Of a DNA stretch of 64,000 bases, positions 26,390 to 35,760 are shown in pieces. A program made the position numbers and the translations under genes. Each line of letters begins with the position of its first letter. The first letter of the stretch is position 1. The notes beneath the pieces are model-generated. The model saw only the letters and a list, made by a program, of their open reading frames with translations, had not been told where the DNA came from and searched no databases. The DNA lies in the NCBI GenBank assembly GCA_002404865.1, contig DHKP01000011.1, positions 1 through 64,000 of the forward strand. Direction: 5' to 3'. The DNA comes from Caryophanales bacterium UBA4691 (GTDB taxonomy: Bacteria > Bacillota_I > Bacilli_A > RFN20 > CAG-826).

Positions 26390-27679
26390 TCATTCCCAGT
26401 CTCTACGTAAACCTTTTGGATAGTGGTTTTTTGCAATTCCTTGCGTAACTTTAACGTATCCGAGATTTCGTTTATCGTAGCTCACGATGTAAAAACCGTC
26501 CCTTCGGTCTAATTCAAACACATCACCGTGGACATATTTTTTTGCGTCCTCTAAAGAGATCGGAATGCTGTATTTGCTATCTAAAAAATGGGCTAAGTGG
26601 TGGTCGGGGATGAAAATATCGCGCATCTCAAATAATTTAACGCCATAGCGAAGCACATTAAGATGGGAGGTATCAAAATGTTGATATATGGAATAAAATT
26701 TATGGCGCATTTCCTCGTTGCTACGGTCAAGTAGGCCATATTCCCCCAAAAATTCTTTATAGCGAGGATAAGAAAGAACTTCCTTTTTCGTTTTAACGAG
26801 TTCACCTGGCTTTTTGAATAGGCAAATGAATTGGCCTTCCCCTTCGAAATGGGTTGGGAACAAATGCACGGCCTCAGGGACTTCTTTTGTCCGATAGAAG
26901 GAAGGGTCTTCTTTCAAAGGAACGAGTTCGATTTCTGGATGGCGGTTCTTCATGGAAAGAATGACATTGTCGTTTTCTTCGATATTGAACGAACAAGTGC
27001 TATAAGAAATGGTGCCACCAGGTTTTAGCATCGAATAGGCAAGCTCAAGAATTTCGATCTGACGTTTGCTATTGCTTTTTACTTTCGTATAGCTCCAGTC
27101 TTTTTTCGCTTCGCTATTTTTGCGCATCATTGCGCTACCGCTGCAAGGCGCATCGACAATGATTTTGTCAAAGGTGTCTTTAAAGTGAATATAGCTAAAA
27201 ACAAAATCGTTGCTCGCTACGATAATATCGCCTCTTCCCATTCGCTCTACGTTTTGACTCATGGCTTTTGCGCGGGGATAAGAAATATCGTTGCTGATAA
27301 TACAGCCTTTATCGTTCATTGCTAAAGAAGCCCCAATGGATTTTCCTCCAGGAGCTGCACACATATCCAAGATGACATCATCTTCTTCCGGATGAAGGAA
27401 ATAGACCGGCATCATTGCGGCTGGGTCTTCAATCGAGAAAACGCCATCTTCATAAAGCATACTTTTTCCAAATTCGTATTCGGATTTGTCATACAAATAG
27501 GCATGTTCCACAAAGGGATGCTTCTTCACATTCGGAAAACGGGAAAGAAATTCTTCATCACTCATTTTCTTTGTGTTCAAAAGTAAGGCGTGGGTCACCT
27601 TTCCTTCTTCAATGGAGGCAATCAAGGAGTCTGCTTCGCTTTCAGGTAAATACTCAAGTAAACTTTCTTTAAATGTCAT
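26390..27679 (-). CDS. rsmF: RsmF-like 16S rRNA (cytosine-C5)-methyltransferase
   Basis: The 429-residue SAM-dependent enzyme has the RsmB/F fold. The SAM motif is DMCAAPGGKS (105-114), the PC motif is VDAPCSGSAMM with C179, and the TC motif is SYSTCS with the nucleophile C229. The C-terminal third is a PUA-like RNA-binding extension of the RsmF/YebU type. It would form 5-methylcytosine in 16S rRNA; the exact position is inferred from the family. The gene is divergent from pdp, with a 144-base promoter region between. Confidence 0.88.
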   Translation of the reverse strand: MTFKESLLEYLPESEADSLIASIEEGKVTHALLLNTKKMSDEEFLSRFPNVKKHPFVEHAYLYDKSEYEFGKSMLYEDGVFSIEDPAAMMPVYFLHPEEDDVILDMCAAPGGKSIGASLAMNDKGCIISNDISYPRAKAMSQNVERMGRGDIIVASNDFVFSYIHFKDTFDKIIVDAPCSGSAMMRKNSEAKKDWSYTKVKSNSKRQIEILELAYSMLKPGGTISYSTCSFNIEENDNVILSMKNRHPEIELVPLKEDPSFYRTKEVPEAVHLFPTHFEGEGQFICLFKKPGELVKTKKEVLSYPRYKEFLGEYGLLDRSNEEMRHKFYSIYQHFDTSHLNVLRYGVKLFEMRDIFIPDHHLAHFLDSKYSIPISLEDAKKYVHGDVFELDRRDGFYIVSYDKRNLGYVKVTQGIAKNHYPKGLRRDWE

Positions 27680-27767
27680 GGGCCTAATTATAGGCGAAAA
27701 GTATAAAAAAAGATAGACGCTTACGATAATTAATAATATTTGAAATTTAAGATTTTGTACCTCGAGT

Positions 27768-27795
27768 TTGAAGAAAACATCTCGCGCTTTATAAT
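27768..27795 (+). promoter_or_regulatory. Promoter of the pdp-dtd-mnmA transcript
   Basis: TTGAAG (27768-27773), 16-base spacer and TATAAT (27790-27795) form a good sigma-A promoter with a short leader containing TGAGG before ATG 27824. Confidence 0.65.
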
Positions 27796-27823
27796 TGAAG
27801 TAATTTAATGAGGTTATTCGCTT

Positions 27824-29128
27824 ATGAGAATGGTTGATATTATTGCCAAAAAAAGAGATGGATTAGTTTTGTCCAAAGATGAAATTCGTTTCTTTATCCA
27901 AGGATATACGAATGGCTCTATTCCCGATTATCAAATGAGTGCGTTAGCGATGGCAATCGTTTTAAAAGGAATGAATAAAGAGGAAACCGCCTATTTAACG
28001 GAGGCCATGATGCATAGTGGCGAAACGATTGACCTTTCTTTGATAAAAGGGGTCAAAGTCGATAAACATAGTACGGGGGGAGTTGGCGATAAAACCTCCT
28101 TGGCGCTTGGCCCATTGGTTGCTAGTTGCGGAGCAAAACTCGCTAAGATGAGTGGCAGAGGATTGGGCCATACGGGCGGGACGCTTGATAAGATGGAAAG
28201 TGTCCCAGGAATGTCGATTTCTTTAACGGATAAGCAATTTATTGATCAAGTAAATCGTATTGGTATCGCCATTATCGGCCAAACCGCCGATATCGATCCG
28301 GCCGATAAAAAATTATATGCGCTTCGTGATGTTACCGCGACCGTTCAATCTATTCCTTTGATTGCTAGTTCCATCATGAGCAAAAAACTCGCTAGTGGGG
28401 CTGATGCTATTTTATTGGATGTCAAATTCGGCAGTGGCGCCTTTATGAAAACGATTGACCAAGCTCGTGAACTCGCGACCTGCATGGTTGAGATTGGCGA
28501 TTCTTTGGGAAGAGATACGCGTGCGATTTTGACGGATATGGATGAACCTCTTGGCTTAGCGGTAGGAAATGCTTTGGAAGTCAAAGAAGCTATCGCAACC
28601 TTAAAAGGACATGGGCCAAAGGATTTTGTCGAGCTTGTCGTTGGGGCAGGCGCAATCATGCTTGAACAAGCTCATATTGCTTCTTCTTTTGAAGATGGAG
28701 GCAAAAAAATCCTAGAAGCGATCGAAAATGGCAAAGGTTTTGAAAAACAAAAAGAATTGTTCCAGGCCCAAGGCGGAGACATTTCATATCTTGATCATCC
28801 CGAAAAATTCCCTGTTTCAAAAATCATTACCCCAATATTTGCTTCTCGTGATGGATATGTCAAACGTATCGATTCTTTATCGATCGGTATCAGCGCGATG
28901 AAGCTTGGCGCCGGAAGAGAAACGTTGTCGGATACAATTGATATGTCTAGCGGCATCGTTTTGAATAAAAAGGTGGGCGATAAAGTAAAAAAAGGCGAGT
29001 TACTCGCAACCGCTTATACAAATAAAAACGGTGTTGACGATATTTACTCCGATATTCATAATGCTTTCGTTTATAGCGATACCCCACTTAAAGTTCGCCC
29101 AATTATTCACGAATATATTCACAAATGA
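27824..29128 (+). CDS. pdp: Pyrimidine-nucleoside phosphorylase
   Basis: The 434-residue enzyme cleaves uridine, thymidine and deoxyuridine with phosphate. The family signature KMSGRGLGHTGGTLDK is near residue 105, preceded by the phosphate loop KHSTGGVGDKTS at about 80-91. The C-terminal domain (residues about 340-434) is the usual all-beta cap. The 434-residue length and Bacillus-like sequence favour Pdp over E. coli DeoA, though the two cannot be told apart with certainty. Its stop overlaps the start of dtd (ATGA), coupling nucleoside salvage to two tRNA quality and modification genes. Confidence 0.92.
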   Translation: MRMVDIIAKKRDGLVLSKDEIRFFIQGYTNGSIPDYQMSALAMAIVLKGMNKEETAYLTEAMMHSGETIDLSLIKGVKVDKHSTGGVGDKTSLALGPLVASCGAKLAKMSGRGLGHTGGTLDKMESVPGMSISLTDKQFIDQVNRIGIAIIGQTADIDPADKKLYALRDVTATVQSIPLIASSIMSKKLASGADAILLDVKFGSGAFMKTIDQARELATCMVEIGDSLGRDTRAILTDMDEPLGLAVGNALEVKEAIATLKGHGPKDFVELVVGAGAIMLEQAHIASSFEDGGKKILEAIENGKGFEKQKELFQAQGGDISYLDHPEKFPVSKIITPIFASRDGYVKRIDSLSIGISAMKLGAGRETLSDTIDMSSGIVLNKKVGDKVKKGELLATAYTNKNGVDDIYSDIHNAFVYSDTPLKVRPIIHEYIHK

Positions 29129-29580
29129 GAGTTCTAGTTCAAGTCGTTAAAGAAGCTTCCGTCACAATCGAAGGGAAACTATATTCCCAAATCAGAAAGG
29201 GGTTTTTGCTTTTCGTCGGTTTTACGGAAGGCGATGACATTTCTATCTTAGAAAAAATGGCGGATAAAGTCACAAAATTACGCATTTTTGAAGATTCGAA
29301 CGGAAAAACGAATCTTTCGCTTCATGATGTTGATGGCGAAATCCTTTCGGTTAGTCAATTTACTTTATATGGAAACGCAAAAGAAGGAAATCGGCCTTCT
29401 TTTGTCGAAGCGATGAAACCAATAGAAGCTAAAACGCTTTTTGCACTATGGAATAACTTATTAATGAAAAGATTCCCCCATGTAAAAACCGGTGTTTTCC
29501 AAGCGGATATGAAAGTAGGTCTTGTTAATGATGGGCCATTTACTTTGTGGTTAGATAGTAAGGAGCTATGGGGAAAATGA
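29125..29580 (+). CDS. dtd: D-aminoacyl-tRNA deacylase
   Basis: The 151-residue enzyme removes D-amino acids (and Gly mischarged on tRNA-Ala) from tRNA. The active-site strands SVSQFTLYG (about residues 74-82) and the Gly-cisPro motif NDGPFTLWLDS near the end match the family. It forms a homodimer in the cytosol. It is coupled to pdp upstream and to mnmA downstream by 4-base overlaps. In Bacillus dtd usually follows relA; no relA is in this window. Confidence 0.92.
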   Translation: MRVLVQVVKEASVTIEGKLYSQIRKGFLLFVGFTEGDDISILEKMADKVTKLRIFEDSNGKTNLSLHDVDGEILSVSQFTLYGNAKEGNRPSFVEAMKPIEAKTLFALWNNLLMKRFPHVKTGVFQADMKVGLVNDGPFTLWLDSKELWGK

Positions 29581-30716
29581 GCGAAAAAGTATTGCTTGGC
29601 TTAAGTGGCGGCGTCGATAGTGCAATTGCCGCTTATAAACTAAAGAAAAGCGGTTATGAAGTGACCGGTTGCTTTATGCGTAATTGGGACGCCATGGCGA
29701 ATAACGATTATTTAGGTAATCCCACCATTAATGATAATATTTGCCCACAAGAAGCTGATTACCATGATGCTCAAAAAGTCGCGGAGAAATTAGGAATCTC
29801 TCTATTAAGAATCGATTTCATCAAAGAATATTGGGATAACGTCTTCGCTTATTTCCTGCGCGAATACGAAAGAGGCCGGACTCCTAATCCAGACGTTTTA
29901 TGCAACAAATACATCAAATTCGATAGTTTTTTGAAATTCGCTAGCGAGAAAGGATTTGATTATATTGCAATGGGGCATTACGCCAAAAAAATAACCAAAG
30001 ATGGTCATGTCTATTTAGCGAAGCCTCTCGATGAGAAAAAAGATCAGACTTATTTTCTTTGCCAAGTTAATGAAGAGCAAATCGCTCGTTCTTTATTCCC
30101 GATGTGCGACATCACAAAAGTCGAATCACGAAAGCTTGCCGAAGAGCTCGGGCTTACCGAAGTCGCTTCTAAGCACGGCTCTACGGGAATTTGCTTCATT
30201 GGCGAACGCAATTTCCGCGAGTTTTTGCATAACTATTTCCCTGCAAAAAAAGGCGATATCATCGATATTGAAAGCGGAAAGAAAATCGGTACGCATATGG
30301 GTGTACTTTATTACACTCTCGGTCAACATAAAGGCTTAGGCGTTGGTGGAGTAAAAGGGCTAGGAGAAGAAGCCTGGTTTGTTTGCAAAAAAGATGTTAA
30401 GAATAATATTCTTTATGTCGCAAACGGGGATGAAGACGAACACCTCAATAGTGATTCTTGCCTTGTTACCGATATTAATTGGATTGGCGAAAAGCCTTCA
30501 AAGAGTCTTCCAGTCTTAGTGAAATTCCGTTATCGGCAGACCGATCAACCCTGTAGACTTCACTTCGAGGGAGATAACGTAAAATTAATTTACGATTCCC
30601 CTTATAAAGCAGTAACTCCAGGACAATTTGCCGCTTTCTATTTAGAAGACGGAAGAATGTTAGGGGGCGGAATCATTGACCAAACCTTTTATCAGGGAAA
30701 ACGGAATGACATTTGA
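29577..30716 (+). CDS. mnmA: tRNA-specific 2-thiouridylase MnmA
   Basis: The 379-residue ATP-pyrophosphatase inserts sulphur at U34 of tRNA-Lys, -Glu and -Gln. The PP-loop is GLSGGVDSAIA at the N-terminus. The catalytic cysteines are in NPDVLCN and in GSTGICFIGERNF, and the beta-barrel C-terminal domain is complete. I chose ATG 29577, which overlaps the dtd stop (ATGA) and lies 11 bases after AAGGAG. ATG 29568 would place the RBS too close (2 bases). It is the last gene of the pdp-dtd-mnmA run. Confidence 0.93.
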   Translation: MSEKVLLGLSGGVDSAIAAYKLKKSGYEVTGCFMRNWDAMANNDYLGNPTINDNICPQEADYHDAQKVAEKLGISLLRIDFIKEYWDNVFAYFLREYERGRTPNPDVLCNKYIKFDSFLKFASEKGFDYIAMGHYAKKITKDGHVYLAKPLDEKKDQTYFLCQVNEEQIARSLFPMCDITKVESRKLAEELGLTEVASKHGSTGICFIGERNFREFLHNYFPAKKGDIIDIESGKKIGTHMGVLYYTLGQHKGLGVGGVKGLGEEAWFVCKKDVKNNILYVANGDEDEHLNSDSCLVTDINWIGEKPSKSLPVLVKFRYRQTDQPCRLHFEGDNVKLIYDSPYKAVTPGQFAAFYLEDGRMLGGGIIDQTFYQGKRNDI

Positions 30717-30734
30717 TTTTAATTGTTTAAGAAA

Positions 30735-31919
30735 ATGAAAAAGCCTTCCAAAAATTCAATTAAGGGGATGAAAATCTCCTTTCTTTTCATCTTATTATCG
30801 ACTTTTTCGCTTGGCGGTTGTGCTTTAGAATGGAATTTGGTTAGAGATTCATCAAGCAAACGTACTAGCTCCTCGAATGGTGACTCGATTAGTTCACTCG
30901 ACTCTGCCAATAGTTCTAGTAGCGAAACAATCGGCGAAGGTGATTATTCTCCGATTTCCTTTCATTTTTTGACTCTTGGGAATAATTTCAACGGCGACTC
31001 CATTTATATCAAAGCCGGGGATAACGATATTCTTATTGACGCAGGCAGCAGAATCAATAGCGCTCCAACGATTGAATCCTACATTGATCAATATTGCAAC
31101 GACAAAAAATTAGAATACGTTATTGCTACTCATGCACACCAAGACCATATTGCTGCCTTTAGTGGCGACGAGGGAATTTTCGCAAAATACGAGGTTGGAA
31201 CGATTATCGATTTTGGTGAAACAAAAGCGGTTGCTTCTTCCATTTATTCTAAATATTGCGAAGGCCGGGATGAATCGGTTAAAAATGGCGCGAAATATTA
31301 TTCAAGCAAGCAATGTTTCTATGAAACTGATGGTGCCCAAAAAGTTTATTCTTTAGGAGAAGGGCTTTCGATGCGAATTCTATATCAAGAAGCCTATGAT
31401 ATTCCCCCTTCAAGCAATGAGAACAATAACAGTGTTTGTCTTCTTTTTGAGCAAGGCGAGAAAAAGATGCTTTTTACAGGCGACTTAGAAGAAAAAGGCT
31501 GCAAAAGTTTATTGGATGGTAATGAAATCGGCGAAGTTGATTTATATAAAGGAGGGCACCATGGCTCGATTAATGCAAACCCCGATTTCTTTCTTGATGA
31601 GATAAAACCAAAAACCATTTGTACGTGCTGTGTTGCTGGAAGCGAGGAATACACAGAAGTTAAAGAAAATACGATGCCTTATCAAAGAACGATCGATAAT
31701 TGGGCCAAATATACGGATGACGTTTATTTGACTAGTTATATGAAATACGATGCAGACCCCACTATTAAAGGCACTTGCATGGATTTAAACGGGAACATAA
31801 CCGTAAATTACAATAAAACGGGGCAAAAAAGCGTTAAAGGGAGCGCTAGTTCAGCAAAATTAAAAGATAGCGAGTGGATGAAAAATAATCGCACCATGCC
31901 AAAGAATTGGCTTTCTTAA
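30735..31919 (+). CDS. Secreted lipoprotein with ComEC-like metallo-beta-lactamase domain
   Basis: The 394-residue protein begins with a lipoprotein signal peptide, Lys-rich then ISFLFILLSTFSLGGC, whose Cys would be lipidated. A Ser-rich linker (about residues 35-75) then leads to a metallo-beta-lactamase domain with THAHQDHIAAF, LFTGDLEEKG and KGGHHGSINANPD, closest to the ComEC extracellular nuclease-like domain. It likely sits on the outer face of the membrane and may act on DNA or another phosphodiester; the substrate is unknown. The start is uncertain: ATG 30735, TTG 30723 and ATG 30768 are all in frame, and no clear RBS is seen. Confidence 0.82.
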   Translation: MKKPSKNSIKGMKISFLFILLSTFSLGGCALEWNLVRDSSSKRTSSSNGDSISSLDSANSSSSETIGEGDYSPISFHFLTLGNNFNGDSIYIKAGDNDILIDAGSRINSAPTIESYIDQYCNDKKLEYVIATHAHQDHIAAFSGDEGIFAKYEVGTIIDFGETKAVASSIYSKYCEGRDESVKNGAKYYSSKQCFYETDGAQKVYSLGEGLSMRILYQEAYDIPPSSNENNNSVCLLFEQGEKKMLFTGDLEEKGCKSLLDGNEIGEVDLYKGGHHGSINANPDFFLDEIKPKTICTCCVAGSEEYTEVKENTMPYQRTIDNWAKYTDDVYLTSYMKYDADPTIKGTCMDLNGNITVNYNKTGQKSVKGSASSAKLKDSEWMKNNRTMPKNWLS

Positions 31920-32039
31920 ATTACGATTAATATTGTGTAGTTTTTCCATCCTCTTTAGAGATTATTCGATATCCCGATTTTCAATAGACTTTCATAATGT
32001 TGTTAGAAATAGCACGCTTATCGCAATGTTTTACGAGCA

Positions 32040-32550
32040 ATTACGATAAAGTTCTCTCATGCAGGTGTGACTTTTGCACGAATAGAATCCCTATTGTTGT
32101 CTTGAAGGAAATTAATCTTTCTTTTAAAGATAAGGGCTATTTTTGATTATGGGAAAGTCAGAATCTGGCAAGACCGCCTTGTTTGGTGCAATTGGTGGAT
32201 TATTAACCTTGAACGACTAGAGAATACGAATTTGATGGCGTATCTCGCAAAAAGCTTTTCTAAAAAAAGAAGGATTTTTAGCGAACAAAGTTAGTTTTGT
32301 TTTCCAGGATTTTCATTTACTGGCCGATTTTTTGTGAAGAGAATCTTTTTCTTCCTTGCGCAAAAGGGGAAGAAACCATTGCATCGCTTTTAAATCTCGT
32401 TAGTTTGGGAAATAAGCGCGGAGTAGCAATTTCCGCTGTTTCTGGAAGCTAGAATCAACGTTTAGCCATTGCGCGCGCCTTAAACAAAGAAACAAAAGTT
32501 TTTTGCTTGATGAATCTAGAGGAAATCTAGACGCAAAATTATTGCAACTC
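32040..32550 (+). pseudogene. Decayed ABC transporter ATPase
   Basis: Read-through across stops and frame changes yields an ATPase of the lipoprotein/antimicrobial peptide exporter type: VVLKEINLSFKDKG, then Walker A as MGKSESGKTALFGAIGG, GEYEFDGV-like text, a Q-loop FQDFHLL-like segment, and a signature reduced to SGSxNQRLAIARALNKETK before a Walker B remnant. Stops interrupt it repeatedly (for example TAG at 32218), and boundaries are approximate. The partner permease is not present. The gene is dead, and it occupies most of the gap between the MBL lipoprotein and alaS. Nothing else is recognisable in 31920-32040. Confidence 0.72.
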
Positions 32551-32598
32551 TCACCTGGTCTATTAAATTCACGCGACTCTTTTATTTCTAAGATGAAG

Positions 32599-32607
32599 TG
32601 ATAGAAT
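32599..32607 (+). promoter_or_regulatory. Predicted extended -10 promoter of the alaS leader
   Basis: TGA-TAGAAT (32599-32607) predicts a start near 32614, directly at the 5' strand of the first T-box helix. Confidence 0.45.
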
Positions 32608-32613
32608 TTGCTT

Positions 32614-32795
32614 GTAGAAGTTAAGCCCTTTTTTAGAGAGAGTTGCAGGGTGAAAAGACTCATTGGGCGCGCCGCTTCTAGACAATGCGAGTAATGTCGC
32701 CGCCACTTAGCGTTAATAAGTAAGCAAGAGCACCCTTAGGTGAAGAAGGATGGTACCGCGCAATTGCGTTCCTTCGTAAATGGGTGTTTTATTTT
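32614..32795 (+). promoter_or_regulatory. T-box riboswitch leader of alaS
   Basis: The T-box sequence AAGGATGGTACCGCG (32746-32760) is diagnostic; its TGGT matches a tRNA end with discriminator A. Stem I closes by TAGAAG (32615-32620) with CTTCTA (32675-32680). Inside are GCCC/GGGC and an AGAGAG motif. The internal loop on the 3' side (32669-32674, GCGCCG) contains GCC, an Ala codon, as likely specifier. GGGTG-TTTTATTTTT at 32782-32796 is the probable terminator end. Uncharged tRNA-Ala would favour read-through into alaS. Confidence 0.82.
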
Positions 32796-32807
32796 TGGAG
32801 GATTATC

Positions 32808-35417
32808 ATGAAACCATTAACAGGACAAGAAATTCGTATGAGATGGATTCGTTTCTTTGAAAGCAAAGGGCATAAGTGGCTCCCTGGGGTCTCTTTGATT
32901 CCTAGCGACGAAGATAAGTCGCTTTTATGGGTAAATGCTGGAGTCACCGGCTTGAAGAAATATTTCGATGGAAGCGAAGTTCCGCCTTCTCGCCGCATCG
33001 TCAATGTTCAAAAAAGTTTAAGGACAAACGATATTGAAAACGTTGGCCATACGGCCCGTCATCATACTTTCTTTGAAATGCTCGGTAATTTCTCCATCGG
33101 GGATTATTTTAGAAACGAAGTCATCCCCTGGGCTTATGAAATTCTCACTAGTGAGAAGGTGGGCTTCGGGATTCCTCCAGAAAAGCTTTATATGACTTAT
33201 GAACCGCATGATAAAGCGACTTATGATTTATGGGTTAAATGCGGGATTGACCCAACCCACTTGATTCCTTTAGCGAGCAATTTTTGGGAAATCGGCAAGG
33301 GACCTGGCGGACCTGACACTGAAATGTTTTTTGACCGTGGCGAAAAATTTGACCCAAAACATCTCGGGATAAAATTACTAAAAGACGATTTGGAAAATGA
33401 CCGTTTTATAGAGATTTGGAACATCGTCTTCAGTCAATACAATTGCGATCCCTCCATTCCTAGAGAAGAATATAAGGAGCTTCCAAGCAAAAACATCGAT
33501 ACGGGTTGCGGATTGGAAAGAATCGCTTGCATTCTTCAAGGCACGGAAACCAATTTTGAGACCGATTTATTCGCTCCTATCATGACGAAAATCGAAGAAC
33601 TTTCTCATAAAAAATACGAAGGTGAGAACCTCATGAGCTTCCGTGTTATCGCCGATCATGCACGCTGCCTTACTTTTGCTTTAAGCGATGGAGCGACTTT
33701 CTCTAATGAAGGAAGAGGTTATGTTTTGCGCCGCATTATCCGCCGCGCGATGCGATATGGGCAAAAGCTTGGTATCGAAGGCGAATTTATGTACAAGCTT
33801 ATCCAAGTTGTCGCGGATAAATACAAAGATTTCTATCCCTATTTGGAAGACAAAGTCATAGAAGTCTCCAAAATGGTCCAAAGCGAAGAAAGCAAATTCT
33901 TGCGCACTCTTGATAGTGGGGAAAGCTTGCTTCTGTCCATGCTTAAAGGCAAAAGCGAATTGACAGGCGAAGAAATCTTTAAGCTTTATGATACCTATGG
34001 TTTTCCTAGTGATTTGACCAAGGAAATTTGTTCTGAATATCATGTTAACTGTGATATGGATGGTTTCTTTACCGCGATGAAAGCGCAGCGTGAACGCGCT
34101 CGGCTCGCTAGAGGAGAAATTGACTCTTTCCATAAACAGTCCAAAGACTTATTAGCATTCAAAACGGGAAGCGAATTCCTCTATGATGAAGATACTTGCG
34201 ATGCCAATGTGATTGGCTTATTCAAAGATGGAGAAAGTGTTGAAGCGCTTGACGAGGAAGGGGATGTTATTTTTACTAAGACACCTTTCTATGCCGAAAT
34301 GGGCGGACAAGTGAGCGATACTGGCTTAATCCGTGGCGACACGTTTGAAGCGGAAGTGAAGCACGTTGGCGTTGCGCCCAATGGGCAACATCTCCATCAT
34401 ATATTGGTAAAATATGGCTCTCTTCGCACTGGCGATAAAGTTCATTTACGAATCGATAGTGATAGACGCCGCCTTATTGAGCGAAACCATAGCGCGACAC
34501 ATCTTCTTCATAGCGCTTTAAGCGATGTATTAAAAAAACATGTGGATCAAAAAGGCTCTTATGTCGATGAAAACTATCTCCGTTTCGATTATAGCGCTGA
34601 AACAAAGCTAAGCGCTGGAGAACTTAGCGAAGTACAAAACGAAGTGAACAAAAAGATTGCGGAGGCCATTAGTGAGGTAACGAAGGTTCTTCCTCTAGAA
34701 GAAGCGAAAAAGCTTGGAGCGGAAATGGAATTCTCAGATAAGTATGGCACGACCGTCCGCGTTGTTACCTTTGGTGATTATAGTAAGGAATTCTGCGGTG
34801 GCACCCACGTTAAAAATTCTAGTGAAATCGGCTTATTCCTTATTGAAAGCGATGAGGCGGTCGCTAGCGGAATTCGTCGTATCCAGGCTCGTACTTCATT
34901 GGGTGCGATTCGCTATTTGCATCAAAAGATGAGATTGCTTGAAGAGGCGGAGGATCTTTATTCAAGCGATGATAGCTCATTCTTAGCGAGACTAACCAAA
35001 ACTAATGAAGAAAAGAAATCGCTTGAAAAAGAAAATAGTGCCTTAAAAGCGAGATTGGCTTCTATCGAAGCAAAAGATCTTGCTGAGACTCCTTTAATTA
35101 ACGGGGTCCGTTTCGTTGCGCTCATTAAAGATGGCGCTAAAAAAGAAGATCTCCTCTCTTTAGCCGATACGCTTAAAAGCAAAAATAAGGACTATGTTTT
35201 GATTCTTCTTGGCGGAAATGAGAACGCTCGCCCAATCGTAACAATGGTCGGCGGAAAGGCTTTAACAATAGTCAAAGCGGGTGATATCGTAAAAGAAATG
35301 AGCAAAACCCTTGGTGGAGGAGGCGGAGGACGCCCTGAAATGGCTACCGGTCAATTGAAGACGAAAAACGGTTTTGAAAAACTTGCCGAAAAATATTTAT
35401 CGCTTTTAAAAGAATAA
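32808..35417 (+). CDS. alaS: Alanyl-tRNA synthetase
   Basis: The 869-residue class II synthetase charges tRNA-Ala. The catalytic domain shows TARHHTFFEMLGNFS and the GLERI motif. The editing domain has zinc ligands in HSATHLL and CGGTHV, and the C-terminal oligomerisation domain ends with a glycine-rich GGGGGGRPEMATGQ. ATG 32808 is chosen because TTGGAGGA lies 7 bases upstream and homology starts at MKPLTGQEIR; the frame is open further back into the leader. It is controlled by the T-box in its leader and followed 9 bases later by a DUF1292 gene. Confidence 0.97.
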   Translation: MKPLTGQEIRMRWIRFFESKGHKWLPGVSLIPSDEDKSLLWVNAGVTGLKKYFDGSEVPPSRRIVNVQKSLRTNDIENVGHTARHHTFFEMLGNFSIGDYFRNEVIPWAYEILTSEKVGFGIPPEKLYMTYEPHDKATYDLWVKCGIDPTHLIPLASNFWEIGKGPGGPDTEMFFDRGEKFDPKHLGIKLLKDDLENDRFIEIWNIVFSQYNCDPSIPREEYKELPSKNIDTGCGLERIACILQGTETNFETDLFAPIMTKIEELSHKKYEGENLMSFRVIADHARCLTFALSDGATFSNEGRGYVLRRIIRRAMRYGQKLGIEGEFMYKLIQVVADKYKDFYPYLEDKVIEVSKMVQSEESKFLRTLDSGESLLLSMLKGKSELTGEEIFKLYDTYGFPSDLTKEICSEYHVNCDMDGFFTAMKAQRERARLARGEIDSFHKQSKDLLAFKTGSEFLYDEDTCDANVIGLFKDGESVEALDEEGDVIFTKTPFYAEMGGQVSDTGLIRGDTFEAEVKHVGVAPNGQHLHHILVKYGSLRTGDKVHLRIDSDRRRLIERNHSATHLLHSALSDVLKKHVDQKGSYVDENYLRFDYSAETKLSAGELSEVQNEVNKKIAEAISEVTKVLPLEEAKKLGAEMEFSDKYGTTVRVVTFGDYSKEFCGGTHVKNSSEIGLFLIESDEAVASGIRRIQARTSLGAIRYLHQKMRLLEEAEDLYSSDDSSFLARLTKTNEEKKSLEKENSALKARLASIEAKDLAETPLINGVRFVALIKDGAKKEDLLSLADTLKSKNKDYVLILLGGNENARPIVTMVGGKALTIVKAGDIVKEMSKTLGGGGGGRPEMATGQLKTKNGFEKLAEKYLSLLKE

Positions 35418-35426
35418 GGAGCACTT

Positions 35427-35696
35427 ATGGCTGAAATCACCGATAATAGAATCATCATTACCGACGATAGTGGGATGGAAGAGACTTGGAAAATTCTTTT
35501 CTACTATGAAAACCCCGAACGGAAGAAGACATTTTATTTTATCTATAAAGACGAGAATCCCGACGATTTGCTGGTCATGGCTAGCGAGGATGGGAAAACG
35601 CTTCTTGAACCAACAGTCGAAGAGATGGAAGAAGCCTCTGAGATGCTAGAGACTTATGAAGACGACCCGAAGATCGCTTCCATCAAAAGCAAATGA
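35427..35696 (+). CDS. DUF1292 family protein (YrzB-like)
   Basis: The 89-residue acidic protein matches DUF1292 (Bacillus YrzB): an N-terminal ITDDSGMEETWKILF, then FYFIYKDENPDDLLVMAS and an acidic tail. Its function is unknown. In Bacillus it lies at the end of alaS-yrzL-yrrK-yrzB; here the IreB-like and RuvX-like genes between are missing and the gene follows alaS by 9 bases. It has an RBS (AAGGAGCAC) and probably shares the alaS transcript. Confidence 0.85.
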   Translation: MAEITDNRIIITDDSGMEETWKILFYYENPERKKTFYFIYKDENPDDLLVMASEDGKTLLEPTVEEMEEASEMLETYEDDPKIASIKSK

Positions 35697-35760
35697 GTCT
35701 TGTCTTTTTCTTTAACGGAAAGAGAGTATAATTCCTATTGCAGTTTTTAGGAGAGTAATA

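Noticed and set aside
32400..32663. Minus-strand open frame of 87 codons in the alaS leader region
   Set aside because: It lies antisense to the decayed ATPase and T-box, and shows no family resemblance.
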